Positions 8,309-14,997 of a DNA stretch of 23,832 nt are shown here, piece by piece. Made by a program: the position numbers and the translations under genes. Below the pieces are notes generated by a model that saw nothing but the letters and a program-made list of their open reading frames with translations, made no database searches and was not told where the DNA came from. How positions within the stretch are numbered: position 1 is the stretch's first letter; every line of letters starts with the position of its first letter. This stretch comes from Candidatus Woesearchaeota archaeon (GTDB lineage: Archaea; Nanobdellota; Nanobdellia; CSSed11-243R1), in NCBI GenBank assembly GCA_007133845.1, contig SLLY01000034.1, forward strand, positions 1 through 23,832, in the 5' to 3' direction.

Positions 8309-9079
8309 ATGAAAGAATTTATGGAACAAATTGCGAAAGACGCCGGAGAAATTTTAATGGAAAATTTCGGAAAGTTGAAAAATATAGAACACAAGGGCGC
8401 ACGAGACATAGTTACAAATGTTGACAAAATGGTTGAAGAATTTATAATATCAAAAATAAAAGAAAAATTTCCTGAACATGCTATTCTAGGGGAAGAATCT
8501 GGAAAGCAGGGAGAATCGGAAAAAATGTGGATAATCGACCCACTTGACGGAACTAAAAATTATTCAATTCGAAACCCATTTTTTAATGTTTCAATTGCAT
8601 ATGCTGAAAACAAAGACGTTAAGCACGCAGCAATTTACATCCCATTTCTAGACGAATTTTTTTATGCGGAAAAAGGAAAAGGCGCAACGATGAATGGAAC
8701 GCCCATAAAAGTTTCCGATGTTCCAGATTTAAAAAATTCATTTATACAGTTTTGTAATGGACAGTCAGACGAAGCAATAAAAAATATTTCAAAAATATTT
8801 ACACACATACGTCCAAAAGTTTTGGCTTTGAGACAACAGGGTGCCGGAGCTATGGAGATGTGTTACGTGGCAGCGGGAAGAGCCCCAATATATTTCATGA
8901 GTGATTTTGAATCTCCATGGGATGTCGCAGCAGGAACTTTAATTGTCAGAGAAGCGGGCGGAAAAGTCACAAATTTCAAAGGCGAAGAATTTCAATTAAA
9001 GGACACAAATCTCCTTTCCACAAACGGAAAAGTCCACGATGAAGCCTTAAAGGAGATTAATGAAGCTTTGCAAATTTAG
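8309..9079 (+). CDS. Inositol-monophosphatase family phosphatase (IMPase/FBPase-like)
   Basis: A 256-aa member of the Mg-dependent, Li-sensitive phosphatase superfamily; archaeal members hydrolyse inositol-1-phosphate and often fructose-1,6-bisphosphate. Metal-site motifs are GEES (E62), IDPLDGTKNY (D77, D80, G81, T82) and SPWDVAAGT (D205); the full set needed for catalysis is present and the length is typical. The start at 8309 follows from the strong GAGGTGA 5 nt upstream; a GTG at 8300 would add three residues but falls within that Shine-Dalgarno. It is the last gene of the cdc6-polD operon. Sugar, inositol or PAP (CysQ-like) phosphatase activities cannot be told apart by eye. Confidence 0.92.
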   Translation: MKEFMEQIAKDAGEILMENFGKLKNIEHKGARDIVTNVDKMVEEFIISKIKEKFPEHAILGEESGKQGESEKMWIIDPLDGTKNYSIRNPFFNVSIAYAENKDVKHAAIYIPFLDEFFYAEKGKGATMNGTPIKVSDVPDLKNSFIQFCNGQSDEAIKNISKIFTHIRPKVLALRQQGAGAMEMCYVAAGRAPIYFMSDFESPWDVAAGTLIVREAGGKVTNFKGEEFQLKDTNLLSTNGKVHDEALKEINEALQI

Positions 9080-9112
9080 AAACTCTGTTTTCAATACACA
9101 TGGATAAGAACC

Positions 9113-9120
9113 TTTAAATA
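9113..9120 (+). promoter_or_regulatory. TATA box of the HEPN/MNT module
   Basis: TTTAAATA lies 30-23 nt before the ATG at 9143 and is preceded by GAACC, a possible BRE. The spacing implies a leaderless transcript, separating this module from the upstream replication operon. Confidence 0.65.
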
Positions 9121-9142
9121 AATACATATCATTTATTATTCT

Positions 9143-9541
9143 ATGCGCGAGGAAATAACAAATTGGATAAAACAAGCGGAAGAAGAATACGATACATCCA
9201 AATTAAATTTAAAATCCAATAAATTTTTTGCGGCAGCATTTTTTAGTCAACAAGCTACAGAAGCGTCTCTTAAAGCACTATATATTTATTTTTTGAGAGA
9301 GAAACCTCCCGATACACACAATTTAATCAATCTCCTTAGGGCTTTAGAAAAAAAAGTAGAAGTGCCCGTAGAGTTTATTAACAAAGCATCATATCTCAAT
9401 CCACATTTTATAATTTCAAGATACCCTGACGCAGCAGGTGGCACACCTTTTGAAAATTATACAAAAGACATAGCAGAAACCTGCGTGAAAATTTCAGAGG
9501 AGTTTTTAGAATGGGCGAAGAACATATTAAAAAAGAAATAG
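9143..9541 (+). CDS. HEPN-domain protein (HepT-like, likely toxin)
   Basis: A 132-aa all-helical HEPN protein. The family pattern is clear: an amphipathic N-terminal helix with W8, the FFSQQATEASLKAL helix (about 33-46), R52-x6-H59 (REKPPDTH) followed by NLINLL, then RYPDAAGGTPFENYT (93-107) and a final helix ending LEWAKNIL. R-x(4-6)-H is the catalytic signature of HEPN ribonucleases, so nuclease activity is possible. It has its own TATA box and starts at the first ATG. The downstream nucleotidyltransferase overlaps it by 31 nt, the usual arrangement of HEPN/MNT toxin-antitoxin pairs, in which MNT can AMPylate and silence HepT. Toxicity here is inferred from the family. Confidence 0.9.
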   Translation: MREEITNWIKQAEEEYDTSKLNLKSNKFFAAAFFSQQATEASLKALYIYFLREKPPDTHNLINLLRALEKKVEVPVEFINKASYLNPHFIISRYPDAAGGTPFENYTKDIAETCVKISEEFLEWAKNILKKK

Positions 9542-9831
9542 AAAAAGTCACAGATTTTTTTAAGTCGAAATATAAAGCAACAAAAATAATATTGTTTGGA
9601 AGCAGAGCAAAAAATACACATTTGAAAAGAAGCGATATTGATATATTAGTTGTTTCTCCAAAATTTCAGAAAAATTATGTGAAACGATTAATTAAAATAT
9701 ATCAAGAACTGCCTTCAGAAGAAGATTTTGAAATAATTGCGCTTACCCCTAAAGAATTCAAAAAACGTTCGAAACAGTTTACTATCGTCAAAGAAGCAGT
9801 TCAAACGGGCAAAGTCCTTTATTCATCATAA
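9511..9831 (+). CDS. MNT-type nucleotidyltransferase (likely antitoxin of the HEPN pair)
   Basis: A 106-aa minimal nucleotidyltransferase of the pol-beta superfamily. It shows GS-x10-D-x-D exactly (G30, S31, D42, D44 in GSRAKNTHLKRSDID). A third acid is probably E74 in DFEIIALTPKEF; Asp is more usual. The ATG lies within the HEPN gene and is preceded by GAGGAG (9497-9502) with an 8-nt gap, supporting this start. Its partner is the overlapping HEPN protein. After the TAA at 9829-9831 the same frame stays open for another 108 codons, so a longer ancestral protein or occasional readthrough should be kept in mind. Confidence 0.9.
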   Translation: MGEEHIKKEIEKVTDFFKSKYKATKIILFGSRAKNTHLKRSDIDILVVSPKFQKNYVKRLIKIYQELPSEEDFEIIALTPKEFKKRSKQFTIVKEAVQTGKVLYSS

Positions 9832-10158
9832 TTTTATAATAGTTTTTGGATAGAAGACAAAAATCAATTCTGCCAAAATGAGTACTATCTCCGTCATAAC
9901 AGAAAACAATCGGCAGAAATTGAAAGAAGAGGTTCCCCGAAAGGAACAAAAGACAAATTAGACACATTGAATCTTTTATTTTTTGGAGATGTAGATTGGA
10001 AGAAATATATTTCAATAATAAATGAATATAAATTAAAAAAGTATTTGGATGAATTAATTTATTTGTTAAAAAATATAAGCAATTCCGATATAGAATATAT
10101 TGGAATCAATTTCAAAGATTTTCAAAAAAACATTTTAAAGGAAATAAAAAAAATGTAA
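9832..10158 (+). pseudogene. In-frame open remnant, possible C-terminal part of a nucleotidyltransferase-like protein
   Basis: From the codon after the MNT stop, the same frame is open for 108 codons up to the TAA at 10156-10158. There is no ATG or GTG near its 5' end; the first usual alternative start is TTG at 9967, giving 63 aa. The stretch RRGSPKGTKDKLDTLNLLFF followed by GDVDWKKY and helical segments reads like genuine protein. I recall similar tails in archaeal nucleotidyltransferases, but that is recognition by eye. Its stop overlaps the next ATG (TAATG), as in the polB/polC pair, suggesting it is or was translated. The 5' part is occupied by a 56-nt inverted copy of the surface-protein gene. 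It may be a broken gene or a short gene from TTG 9967. Confidence 0.45.
9857..9912 (-). repeat. Inverted 56-nt partial copy of the 11015-12607 gene
   Basis: The reverse complement matches 11145-11200 at 52 of 56 positions, including 30 consecutive identical bases. Read on the minus strand it encodes IVFCYDGDSTHFGRIDFC, against IVLCYDGDSTHFGGVDFC in the surface protein. The four differences change three amino acids. Nothing on either side aligns further, so this is an isolated fragment. Confidence 0.9.
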
Positions 10159-10736
10159 TGGAAAAAATAAAACTTCAGGAAAATTTGTACGTGTACAGAC
10201 AGACAAATGAACCAGGCGTAATTGCAAACACCTATGTCTTATTAGGAAACCCCAACATTTTGATAGATGCGGGCTTTTTAGTGGAAGAAAAAATTGGAAA
10301 AGTTATTCTGACACATTCTCATTTCGACCATTCTAAAAATTCATTAAAATACCAAAACGACGGCGCCAAAATTTTAGCAAGCAAAACAGCAGAAGAAGAA
10401 TTAAGTAATGCAAGCCAAATCGTTTCACCTGAAGAAATAAGAAAAATGTTTGGATGGGAAATTAAAAAATTAAAAATAGATGAGACGCTGGAAGAAAATC
10501 AAACAATAGAAAATGGAAATTTTAAACTAAAAGTTATTTCAGTTCCAGGGCACACACCATGTTCGATAGCTCTTTACGATGAAGAAAAACAGATTCTCTT
10601 TTCTGGAGATACATGGTTCGGTGGAGAAAGAGTTGGCAGAACAGATTTGCCTGGAGGGGACAGCAAAGAATTAAAAATTTCACTTGAAAAATTGAAAAAT
10701 TTAAATACCAAATTTATTTTTCCAGGACACCAATAA
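10158..10736 (+). CDS. Metallo-beta-lactamase-fold hydrolase (glyoxalase II-like)
   Basis: A 192-aa MBL-fold protein with the dinuclear metal motifs THSHFDH (H53, H55, D57, H58), PGHTPCS (H132), FSGDTWF (D151) and FPGH (H191). The RVGRTDLPGGD segment matches glyoxalase II/persulfide-dioxygenase-like members, so a thioester hydrolase or related role is plausible; the substrate is unknown. The protein ends one residue after H191, whereas relatives usually continue beyond the GHG motif, so the C-terminus looks clipped. The ATG overlaps the stop of the preceding open stretch (TAATG). Its 3' end is 2 nt from that of a convergent 64-aa ORF. Confidence 0.88.
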   Translation: MEKIKLQENLYVYRQTNEPGVIANTYVLLGNPNILIDAGFLVEEKIGKVILTHSHFDHSKNSLKYQNDGAKILASKTAEEELSNASQIVSPEEIRKMFGWEIKKLKIDETLEENQTIENGNFKLKVISVPGHTPCSIALYDEEKQILFSGDTWFGGERVGRTDLPGGDSKELKISLEKLKNLNTKFIFPGHQ

Positions 10737-10738
10737 TA

Positions 10739-10933
10739 TTATTCCCTTTTTTGATAATCGATTCTTCCAAGGACTGCACAATTTTGAACAGTATACACTG
10801 AGTTATCCAATCTGTATTGTTCCAAAATGTATGTTTTTCCTCTCCAAACGTAGTCGTAATGATATATTCTTTTCCCACATTTAGCAAGAGTTTCCAAAGA
10901 AGGAAATTCCGATTCTTCTCCATCGTTTGACAT
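10739..10933 (-). CDS. Orphan 64-aa protein
   Basis: I do not recognise this protein. It is a small soluble sequence (starts MSNDGEESEFPSLETLAKCG, ends GRIDYQKRE) with two Cys and many aromatic residues in WRGKTYILEQYRLDNSVYTV, which has the alternating pattern of a beta-sheet domain. Reality is supported by a minus-strand TATA box 22-29 nt before its ATG, the same spacing as other genes here, and by an end fitting just against the MBL gene. It is divergent from the surface-protein gene at 11015. A longer overlapping ORF in another minus frame (10714-10965) lacks such a promoter and is rejected. Confidence 0.55.
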   Translation of the reverse strand: MSNDGEESEFPSLETLAKCGKRIYHYDYVWRGKTYILEQYRLDNSVYTVQNCAVLGRIDYQKRE

Positions 10934-10954
10934 AATATTTTAATGCGTCTGTTA

Positions 10955-10962
10955 GATATATA
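10955..10962 (-). promoter_or_regulatory. TATA box of the 64-aa gene
   Basis: On the minus strand the sequence is TATATATC, 22-29 nt before the ATG at 10933, implying leaderless transcription. Confidence 0.5.
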
Positions 10963-10975
10963 CATTATGTTTAGG

Positions 10976-10991
10976 TATAGTAAAAACTATA
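10976..10991. promoter_or_regulatory. Inverted repeat in a divergent promoter, possible operator
   Basis: TATAGT-AAAA-ACTATA is a perfect 6-4-6 palindrome. It lies 24-39 nt before the ATG at 11015, where its TATA element is expected (CTATAAGT, 10987-10994). A regulator bound here could block TBP; this is inference, and AT-rich palindromes arise easily by chance. Confidence 0.3.
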
Positions 10992-11014
10992 AGTGAACGT
11001 TCAATTAAATATAC

Positions 11015-12607
11015 ATGGAAAATTCAACCAAATTACTAATATTTTTTTTGTTAGGTATTTTTGTTTTTAGCATTTCTTACGCAGAACACACTACGATTAT
11101 TTCACCCATCACTCCAGAAGAACCAGATGGATATTACCACCTGGCGATTGTTTTATGTTATGACGGAGATAGTACTCATTTTGGCGGAGTAGATTTTTGT
11201 GAACATGTAAGAACGTGGACAAGAAGAGGAGAAATATTTTGCAGAGATAAATGCGACAACGACAAATGTGGTTTAAAAGATATAAGATTCAGAGGCCCAT
11301 GCGGTGAAGAGTTTGGTTATGAAGTGTCTATATACACAGACAAAAGTAGTTATATTCCAGGAGAAACCGCAGAAATATATGTTAGGGTGGAAGTTCCCAT
11401 AGAAATTGAAAAAGAAGAAATAAGTGTAAGAACTTCTGTTGGAAATCCGGAAGGGGATGTAACTCAGGTGCCTATGGAATATGTAACCAGCATCAAACAA
11501 GAGTGCATAACTAGAGGTGGAGAAATATATTGTCCAGATGTTGGAACTATTACATACATATACAAGGGGGAATTCAGAACAAGGATTGAAGGAAGTCATA
11601 GAATTGGTTCGTCCGGAACAATTGGACAACAAACTAAAACCGCAGCAGACAGATTCATGGTTTCCAGAGAACCTATTGTTTCAGAAGATGTGGAAGTTCA
11701 CATAATCCCGAGGGAACAAAGAGTATCTGCTGGAGAACTTGTGGAATATAGTGTTAGAATTAGAGACAATCATGAGTTACCTCATCCAGGTATGGAAGAT
11801 TATAGATATCAAATAGAAGTAATTGGAATTCCTTACAATGCAGAATATCCTTCAAGAGTAAGTATTTCTCCAGGTGGTTTTGCAGCATTTACACTCAAGA
11901 TTTATACATCGGATGCAAGAACCACAACATCAATAGAAGAATTTAGAGTGGGCGTTTCAGCAACACAAGTCGACAACCCAGAAAATAGAGATTTAACAAG
12001 TGCCATGCTTTATGTTGAAAAGAAATCTGACATACCAACACCACCCGAATTCCCAGAAGAAAAAGGAGATTTAGTTACAATTCCTTTAGAACGTGGATGG
12101 AATTTAATTAACACACCTGGTTTATTTTACAGTATGGAATCGACATGTTCTGAAGGTATATTTGGATTTGTTTATTTAGAAAGAGAAAATAGATATATAA
12201 CTTTACAACAAGCTCGAGAGCAAATGAGTCCTGGAGATTTTATGAGACATATATCAACCAGATCTTTTTGGATTTATTCAAATGAAAGGTGTTCATTAAT
12301 TCTAGATGTGGCTAGGTATTCTACATATTCAGGATTGAATTTATACGAAGGTTGGAATCTTATTGGAACTACCAGAGACATGGTTGGTGAAACACTGAAT
12401 TCAGTGAATCATAATTGTGAATTTATTGGATTGTATACATGGGACACAAGAAATCAAGAATGGAAAACTACGACTGGAGATAGATTGATTACAGAAACAT
12501 ATAGGGGGATTTTGGTTAGAACAAACAATAATTGTAGATTCGATTTCATAGATATAGAACCGCCAATAACCTCACCCGAAATTATAGTTAGAGAAACACG
12601 AAATTAG
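11015..12607 (+). CDS. Secreted Cys-rich surface protein with two GWNLI repeats
   Basis: A 530-aa exported protein with no recognised enzyme motif. A Sec signal peptide occupies 1-23 (hydrophobic LLIFFLLGIFVFSISYA). The next region (about 40-100) has six Cys (48, 62, 76, 80, 85, 96), probably disulfide-bonded, followed by two beta-sandwich-like segments (about 101-335), then a Pro-rich linker (about 338-350). The C-terminal part carries two related modules starting GWNLIN (361) and GWNLIG (446), each with a pair of Cys; GWNLI modules are common in archaeal and bacterial surface proteins. There is no C-terminal membrane anchor, so it may be released or held by the following 72-aa membrane protein, whose Shine-Dalgarno overlaps its stop. 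A 56-nt piece of its 5' part occurs inverted at 9857-9912. Confidence 0.85.
   Translation: MENSTKLLIFFLLGIFVFSISYAEHTTIISPITPEEPDGYYHLAIVLCYDGDSTHFGGVDFCEHVRTWTRRGEIFCRDKCDNDKCGLKDIRFRGPCGEEFGYEVSIYTDKSSYIPGETAEIYVRVEVPIEIEKEEISVRTSVGNPEGDVTQVPMEYVTSIKQECITRGGEIYCPDVGTITYIYKGEFRTRIEGSHRIGSSGTIGQQTKTAADRFMVSREPIVSEDVEVHIIPREQRVSAGELVEYSVRIRDNHELPHPGMEDYRYQIEVIGIPYNAEYPSRVSISPGGFAAFTLKIYTSDARTTTSIEEFRVGVSATQVDNPENRDLTSAMLYVEKKSDIPTPPEFPEEKGDLVTIPLERGWNLINTPGLFYSMESTCSEGIFGFVYLERENRYITLQQAREQMSPGDFMRHISTRSFWIYSNERCSLILDVARYSTYSGLNLYEGWNLIGTTRDMVGETLNSVNHNCEFIGLYTWDTRNQEWKTTTGDRLITETYRGILVRTNNNCRFDFIDIEPPITSPEIIVRETRN
11145..11200 (+). repeat. Segment shared with the inverted copy at 9857-9912
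   Basis: This part of the coding sequence encodes residues about 44-62, including Cys48 and Cys62. It matches the reverse complement of 9857-9912 at 52 of 56 bases. Confidence 0.9.
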
Positions 12608-12611
12608 GAGG
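12606..12611 (+). promoter_or_regulatory. Strong Shine-Dalgarno overlapping a stop codon
   Basis: AGGAGG begins inside the TAG of the upstream gene and lies 8 nt before the ATG at 12620. It supports the small downstream gene as real and co-transcribed. Confidence 0.7.
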
Positions 12612-12619
12612 CAAATTAA

Positions 12620-12838
12620 ATGGATTTAAAATCAATTGCGATTGTAATTTTATTGACACTATTAATTATAGTTTCAATTATATTTATGGGATACGTCGTT
12701 TATGAATTTGAACCGACTGATGTTGAAGTGGATGAAGATGAAACATACATAAACGAAACTGAAATCGACGGTGATATATCAGAAATATTTGGCGACCCTG
12801 AAGGTATAGTCGAACCACCACCAATACCTGGAAATTAA
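12620..12838 (+). CDS. Small single-pass membrane protein with acidic tail
   Basis: A 72-aa protein. Residues about 6-28 (IAIVILLTLLIIVSIIFMGY) form one transmembrane helix after a short MDLKS start, followed by a strongly acidic tail (VEVDEDETYINETEIDGD) ending in PPPIPGN. I do not recognise a family. With Lys4 the only charge-positive residue before the helix and acids after it, the tail is probably outside the cell. The AGGAGG site and 12-nt gap tie it to the secreted Cys-rich protein, so it may anchor or escort that protein (inference). Its stop overlaps the stop of the convergent permease gene by 4 nt. Confidence 0.75.
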   Translation: MDLKSIAIVILLTLLIIVSIIFMGYVVYEFEPTDVEVDEDETYINETEIDGDISEIFGDPEGIVEPPPIPGN

Positions 12839-13989
12839 ATAAAATAAAAAAGCAATACAGGAATAATCAAACAACCCATACAATGCGCAGTCCTAGTTTT
12901 TAATTTACTTGCTAAATATCCTACTCCTGTAGAAATAAATAAAAAACCAATTCCTAAAAAAGAATCAAAAAAGAAAGCCAATGCTGAAATGAAAATCATC
13001 ACACCAATTGCAAGCTTTTTGTAATTTATTTTTTGGGACACATTATAAAATTTTTTTCCAAGTTTTAAAACAAGTATGTAAGAAATTATTCCAAAAGTCA
13101 ACATTAAAAGAAAAATTAAAATTAAGCTAAACAAATCAATACTAAATCTTTGTCCGAGCATCGCAAGCGAACCAACACGCGCTCTTCCAACACTATATAA
13201 CAGCATGGTTGAAAAAGAAATATTAAATCCAGAAATAGCACCAATAGAAATCAAAAAATCTTCACTTCTCTTCAACAAACCTCTGCTAAGTAAAGATGCT
13301 TGGGCAGGACTAACAGCTGGAAGAAAAATAGCTAAGAAACCAGCTATAAAAGATGAACCAATCCCACGAATAACCGAATCTCTTTTTATGTCAAACCTAT
13401 ATGAGATAAGTTGTTTTGGAATTTTCTTTTTAAGTTGTAATAGTATTGGAAAACCAAAAAATCCAGTAAGCATTATGAGTAAAGGTTCGTTCATACGATT
13501 CAATCCAAAAAAACCAATGATGCCAGCTAGAAGAAAAATTAAAAGCGCGAAGTGGGGTTTTTTATCTGATAAAATAAGATAACAAGATACAATCAAAAGA
13601 AAGAATGGAATGTAATGTCGTATATACTCATATAAAATGGGAAGCAAAACAATCAATGCAGGAGACAAAAGAATAGAAACAATTATTGCAACCATCAAAC
13701 CAAATACACACAATTTCAATGCAACCAACGCTTTTCCTTTATTGACAAATTGAAATAAAGGATGCATTGCGAGCACATGACTTTCTTCAGGAACAAATAA
13801 AAAGATTGAACGAAGAAAACTGAAAAAAGAAGCAACAACAAGCATAACAATTATTATTGGAAACAAAGAATAATCAAAAACCATTGCTAACAGAATAGTT
13901 GCCAAAAGATTTGGATGAAATCCTGGAACCAAACCTACAACAATTCCAAGAATAAAACCAATCAATACCCCCAATAAAATTTCAAACAT
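12835..13989 (-). CDS. TctA-like integral membrane protein (COG1784/DUF112 type)
   Basis: A 384-aa polytopic membrane protein with about ten hydrophobic helices. It resembles the archaeal branch of the TctA family: a Gly-rich N-terminal helix pair GFILGIVVGLVPGFHPN, the central FLPAVSPAQASLLSRG, VGRARVGSLAMLG, and a C-terminal FLGIGFLFISTGVGYLASKLK with HCMGCLIIPVLLF. Bacterial TctA is the large permease of a tricarboxylate transporter that also needs TctB and a binding protein; neither is nearby, so the archaeal substrate is unknown. It is the last gene of a minus-strand operon, 6 nt after the M24 peptidase gene. Confidence 0.8.
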   Translation of the reverse strand: MFEILLGVLIGFILGIVVGLVPGFHPNLLATILLAMVFDYSLFPIIIVMLVVASFFSFLRSIFLFVPEESHVLAMHPLFQFVNKGKALVALKLCVFGLMVAIIVSILLSPALIVLLPILYEYIRHYIPFFLLIVSCYLILSDKKPHFALLIFLLAGIIGFFGLNRMNEPLLIMLTGFFGFPILLQLKKKIPKQLISYRFDIKRDSVIRGIGSSFIAGFLAIFLPAVSPAQASLLSRGLLKRSEDFLISIGAISGFNISFSTMLLYSVGRARVGSLAMLGQRFSIDLFSLILIFLLMLTFGIISYILVLKLGKKFYNVSQKINYKKLAIGVMIFISALAFFFDSFLGIGFLFISTGVGYLASKLKTRTAHCMGCLIIPVLLFYFI

Positions 13990-13995
13990 TTTAAA

Positions 13996-14997
13996 TTACA
14001 ATATTTCATATCCTTCTTTTTTAACAAGCACGACATCTTCCACTCGAACACCAAATTTTCCAGACAAATAAATTCCAGGTTCTATTGTGAAAACCATATT
14101 TTCTTTTAATATATCACAACTTTTTTTGGATATTTTTGGACCGCATTTAGTATCTAATCCAATACCATGTCCCGTGCTATGTATGTATCTATACCCCGCA
14201 CTCTCAATAATTTCTCTTGCTGCTTTGTCCAATTCTTTTGCCTTTACTCCAGGCTTTATTTTTTCTATTGCATTCTGTTGGGCTTCTTTGACAACATTAT
14301 ATATTTTTTTCATTTCTTCATCAGGACTTATCAAAAAAGTTCGAGTTATATCCGAACTATATCCTTTATATGTCGCTCCAACATCCATCACAACAATTCT
14401 TTTTATGGGCGTTTCATTTGTATTGTGGTGTGGTATTGAAGAATTTTCATCTCCCTGAACATGACAGAAAGCATAATCCGCACCCTTAGAAATAATATAA
14501 TTTTTTATTTCTATAGCGATTTCCTTTTCCGTCATTCCATCTTTAAATTTAGAAAATCCATAACTTATAGCGTTTTTAGTAATATTTGTGGCAGTTCTTA
14601 TTTTTTCTATTTCAGAAATTTCTTTTATAGATTGCAATTTTAGTACATCCTCTTTAATATCCAATAATGTAGAATCGTTCAAAATTTTTTCAATAAATTT
14701 AAACGATTCATACGAATCTATGCAAAAACCCACTTTAGATTTACTTGAAACCATATCAATTAAAATTTCAGCAAGTTCTTCGGTTGAACCATATTTTTTC
14801 ACATTCATACTTTTTGAATATGCTTCATTAAGTTCATTTACAAGAAGATGTGTATTTTCTCTATCCACAATAATATATGTTGTGTTGTCTGAAAAGGAGA
14901 AATCTGTAAAATATTTTATAGCACTTATACTATTTATTATAATATAATCAAGTCCTTTTTCATTTAAAATTTTTTTAACATATTCGTGTCTGTCCAT
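13996..14997 (-). CDS. M24-family Xaa-Pro peptidase-like protein with altered active site
   Basis: A 333-aa protein with a creatinase-like N-terminal domain (about 1-125) and a pita-bread M24 domain. All five metal ligands of aminopeptidase P/prolidase are present: D205, D216 (DVGATYKGYSSD), H277 (STGHGIG), E306 (TIEPGIY) and E320 (VRVED). However, the second His seven residues after H277, in the usual G-[IL]-x-V-H-E-x-P, is Lys284 (GLDTKCGP). This His helps catalysis in Xaa-Pro enzymes, so activity may be changed or lost. The start overlaps the kinase gene by 34 nt and is fixed by GGTGAT (15008-15003), 5 nt before the ATG. The name Xaa-Pro peptidase therefore describes the family, not a proven activity. 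Confidence 0.88.
   Translation of the reverse strand: MDRHEYVKKILNEKGLDYIIINSISAIKYFTDFSFSDNTTYIIVDRENTHLLVNELNEAYSKSMNVKKYGSTEELAEILIDMVSSKSKVGFCIDSYESFKFIEKILNDSTLLDIKEDVLKLQSIKEISEIEKIRTATNITKNAISYGFSKFKDGMTEKEIAIEIKNYIISKGADYAFCHVQGDENSSIPHHNTNETPIKRIVVMDVGATYKGYSSDITRTFLISPDEEMKKIYNVVKEAQQNAIEKIKPGVKAKELDKAAREIIESAGYRYIHSTGHGIGLDTKCGPKISKKSCDILKENMVFTIEPGIYLSGKFGVRVEDVVLVKKEGYEIL

Noticed and set aside
9143..9831. Wider defence island around HEPN/MNT
   Set aside because: No restriction, CRISPR, Argonaute or other defence genes are adjacent; the pair looks like a stand-alone toxin-antitoxin module.
9788..10015. Minus-strand 75-aa ORF containing CYDGDSTHFG
   Set aside because: Only the 56-nt inverted block resembles a known protein; the rest runs antisense through MNT and the in-frame remnant, so it is a gene fragment rather than an intact gene.
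10714..10965. 83-aa minus-strand ORF overlapping the 64-aa gene
   Set aside because: It overlaps the MBL 3' end and has no TATA box at the right distance, whereas the 64-aa frame has one and ends cleanly against the MBL gene.
12835..13989. Tripartite tricarboxylate uptake system
   Set aside because: Only a TctA-like permease is present; no TctB or TctC-type binding protein is nearby, so a complete transporter cannot be claimed.
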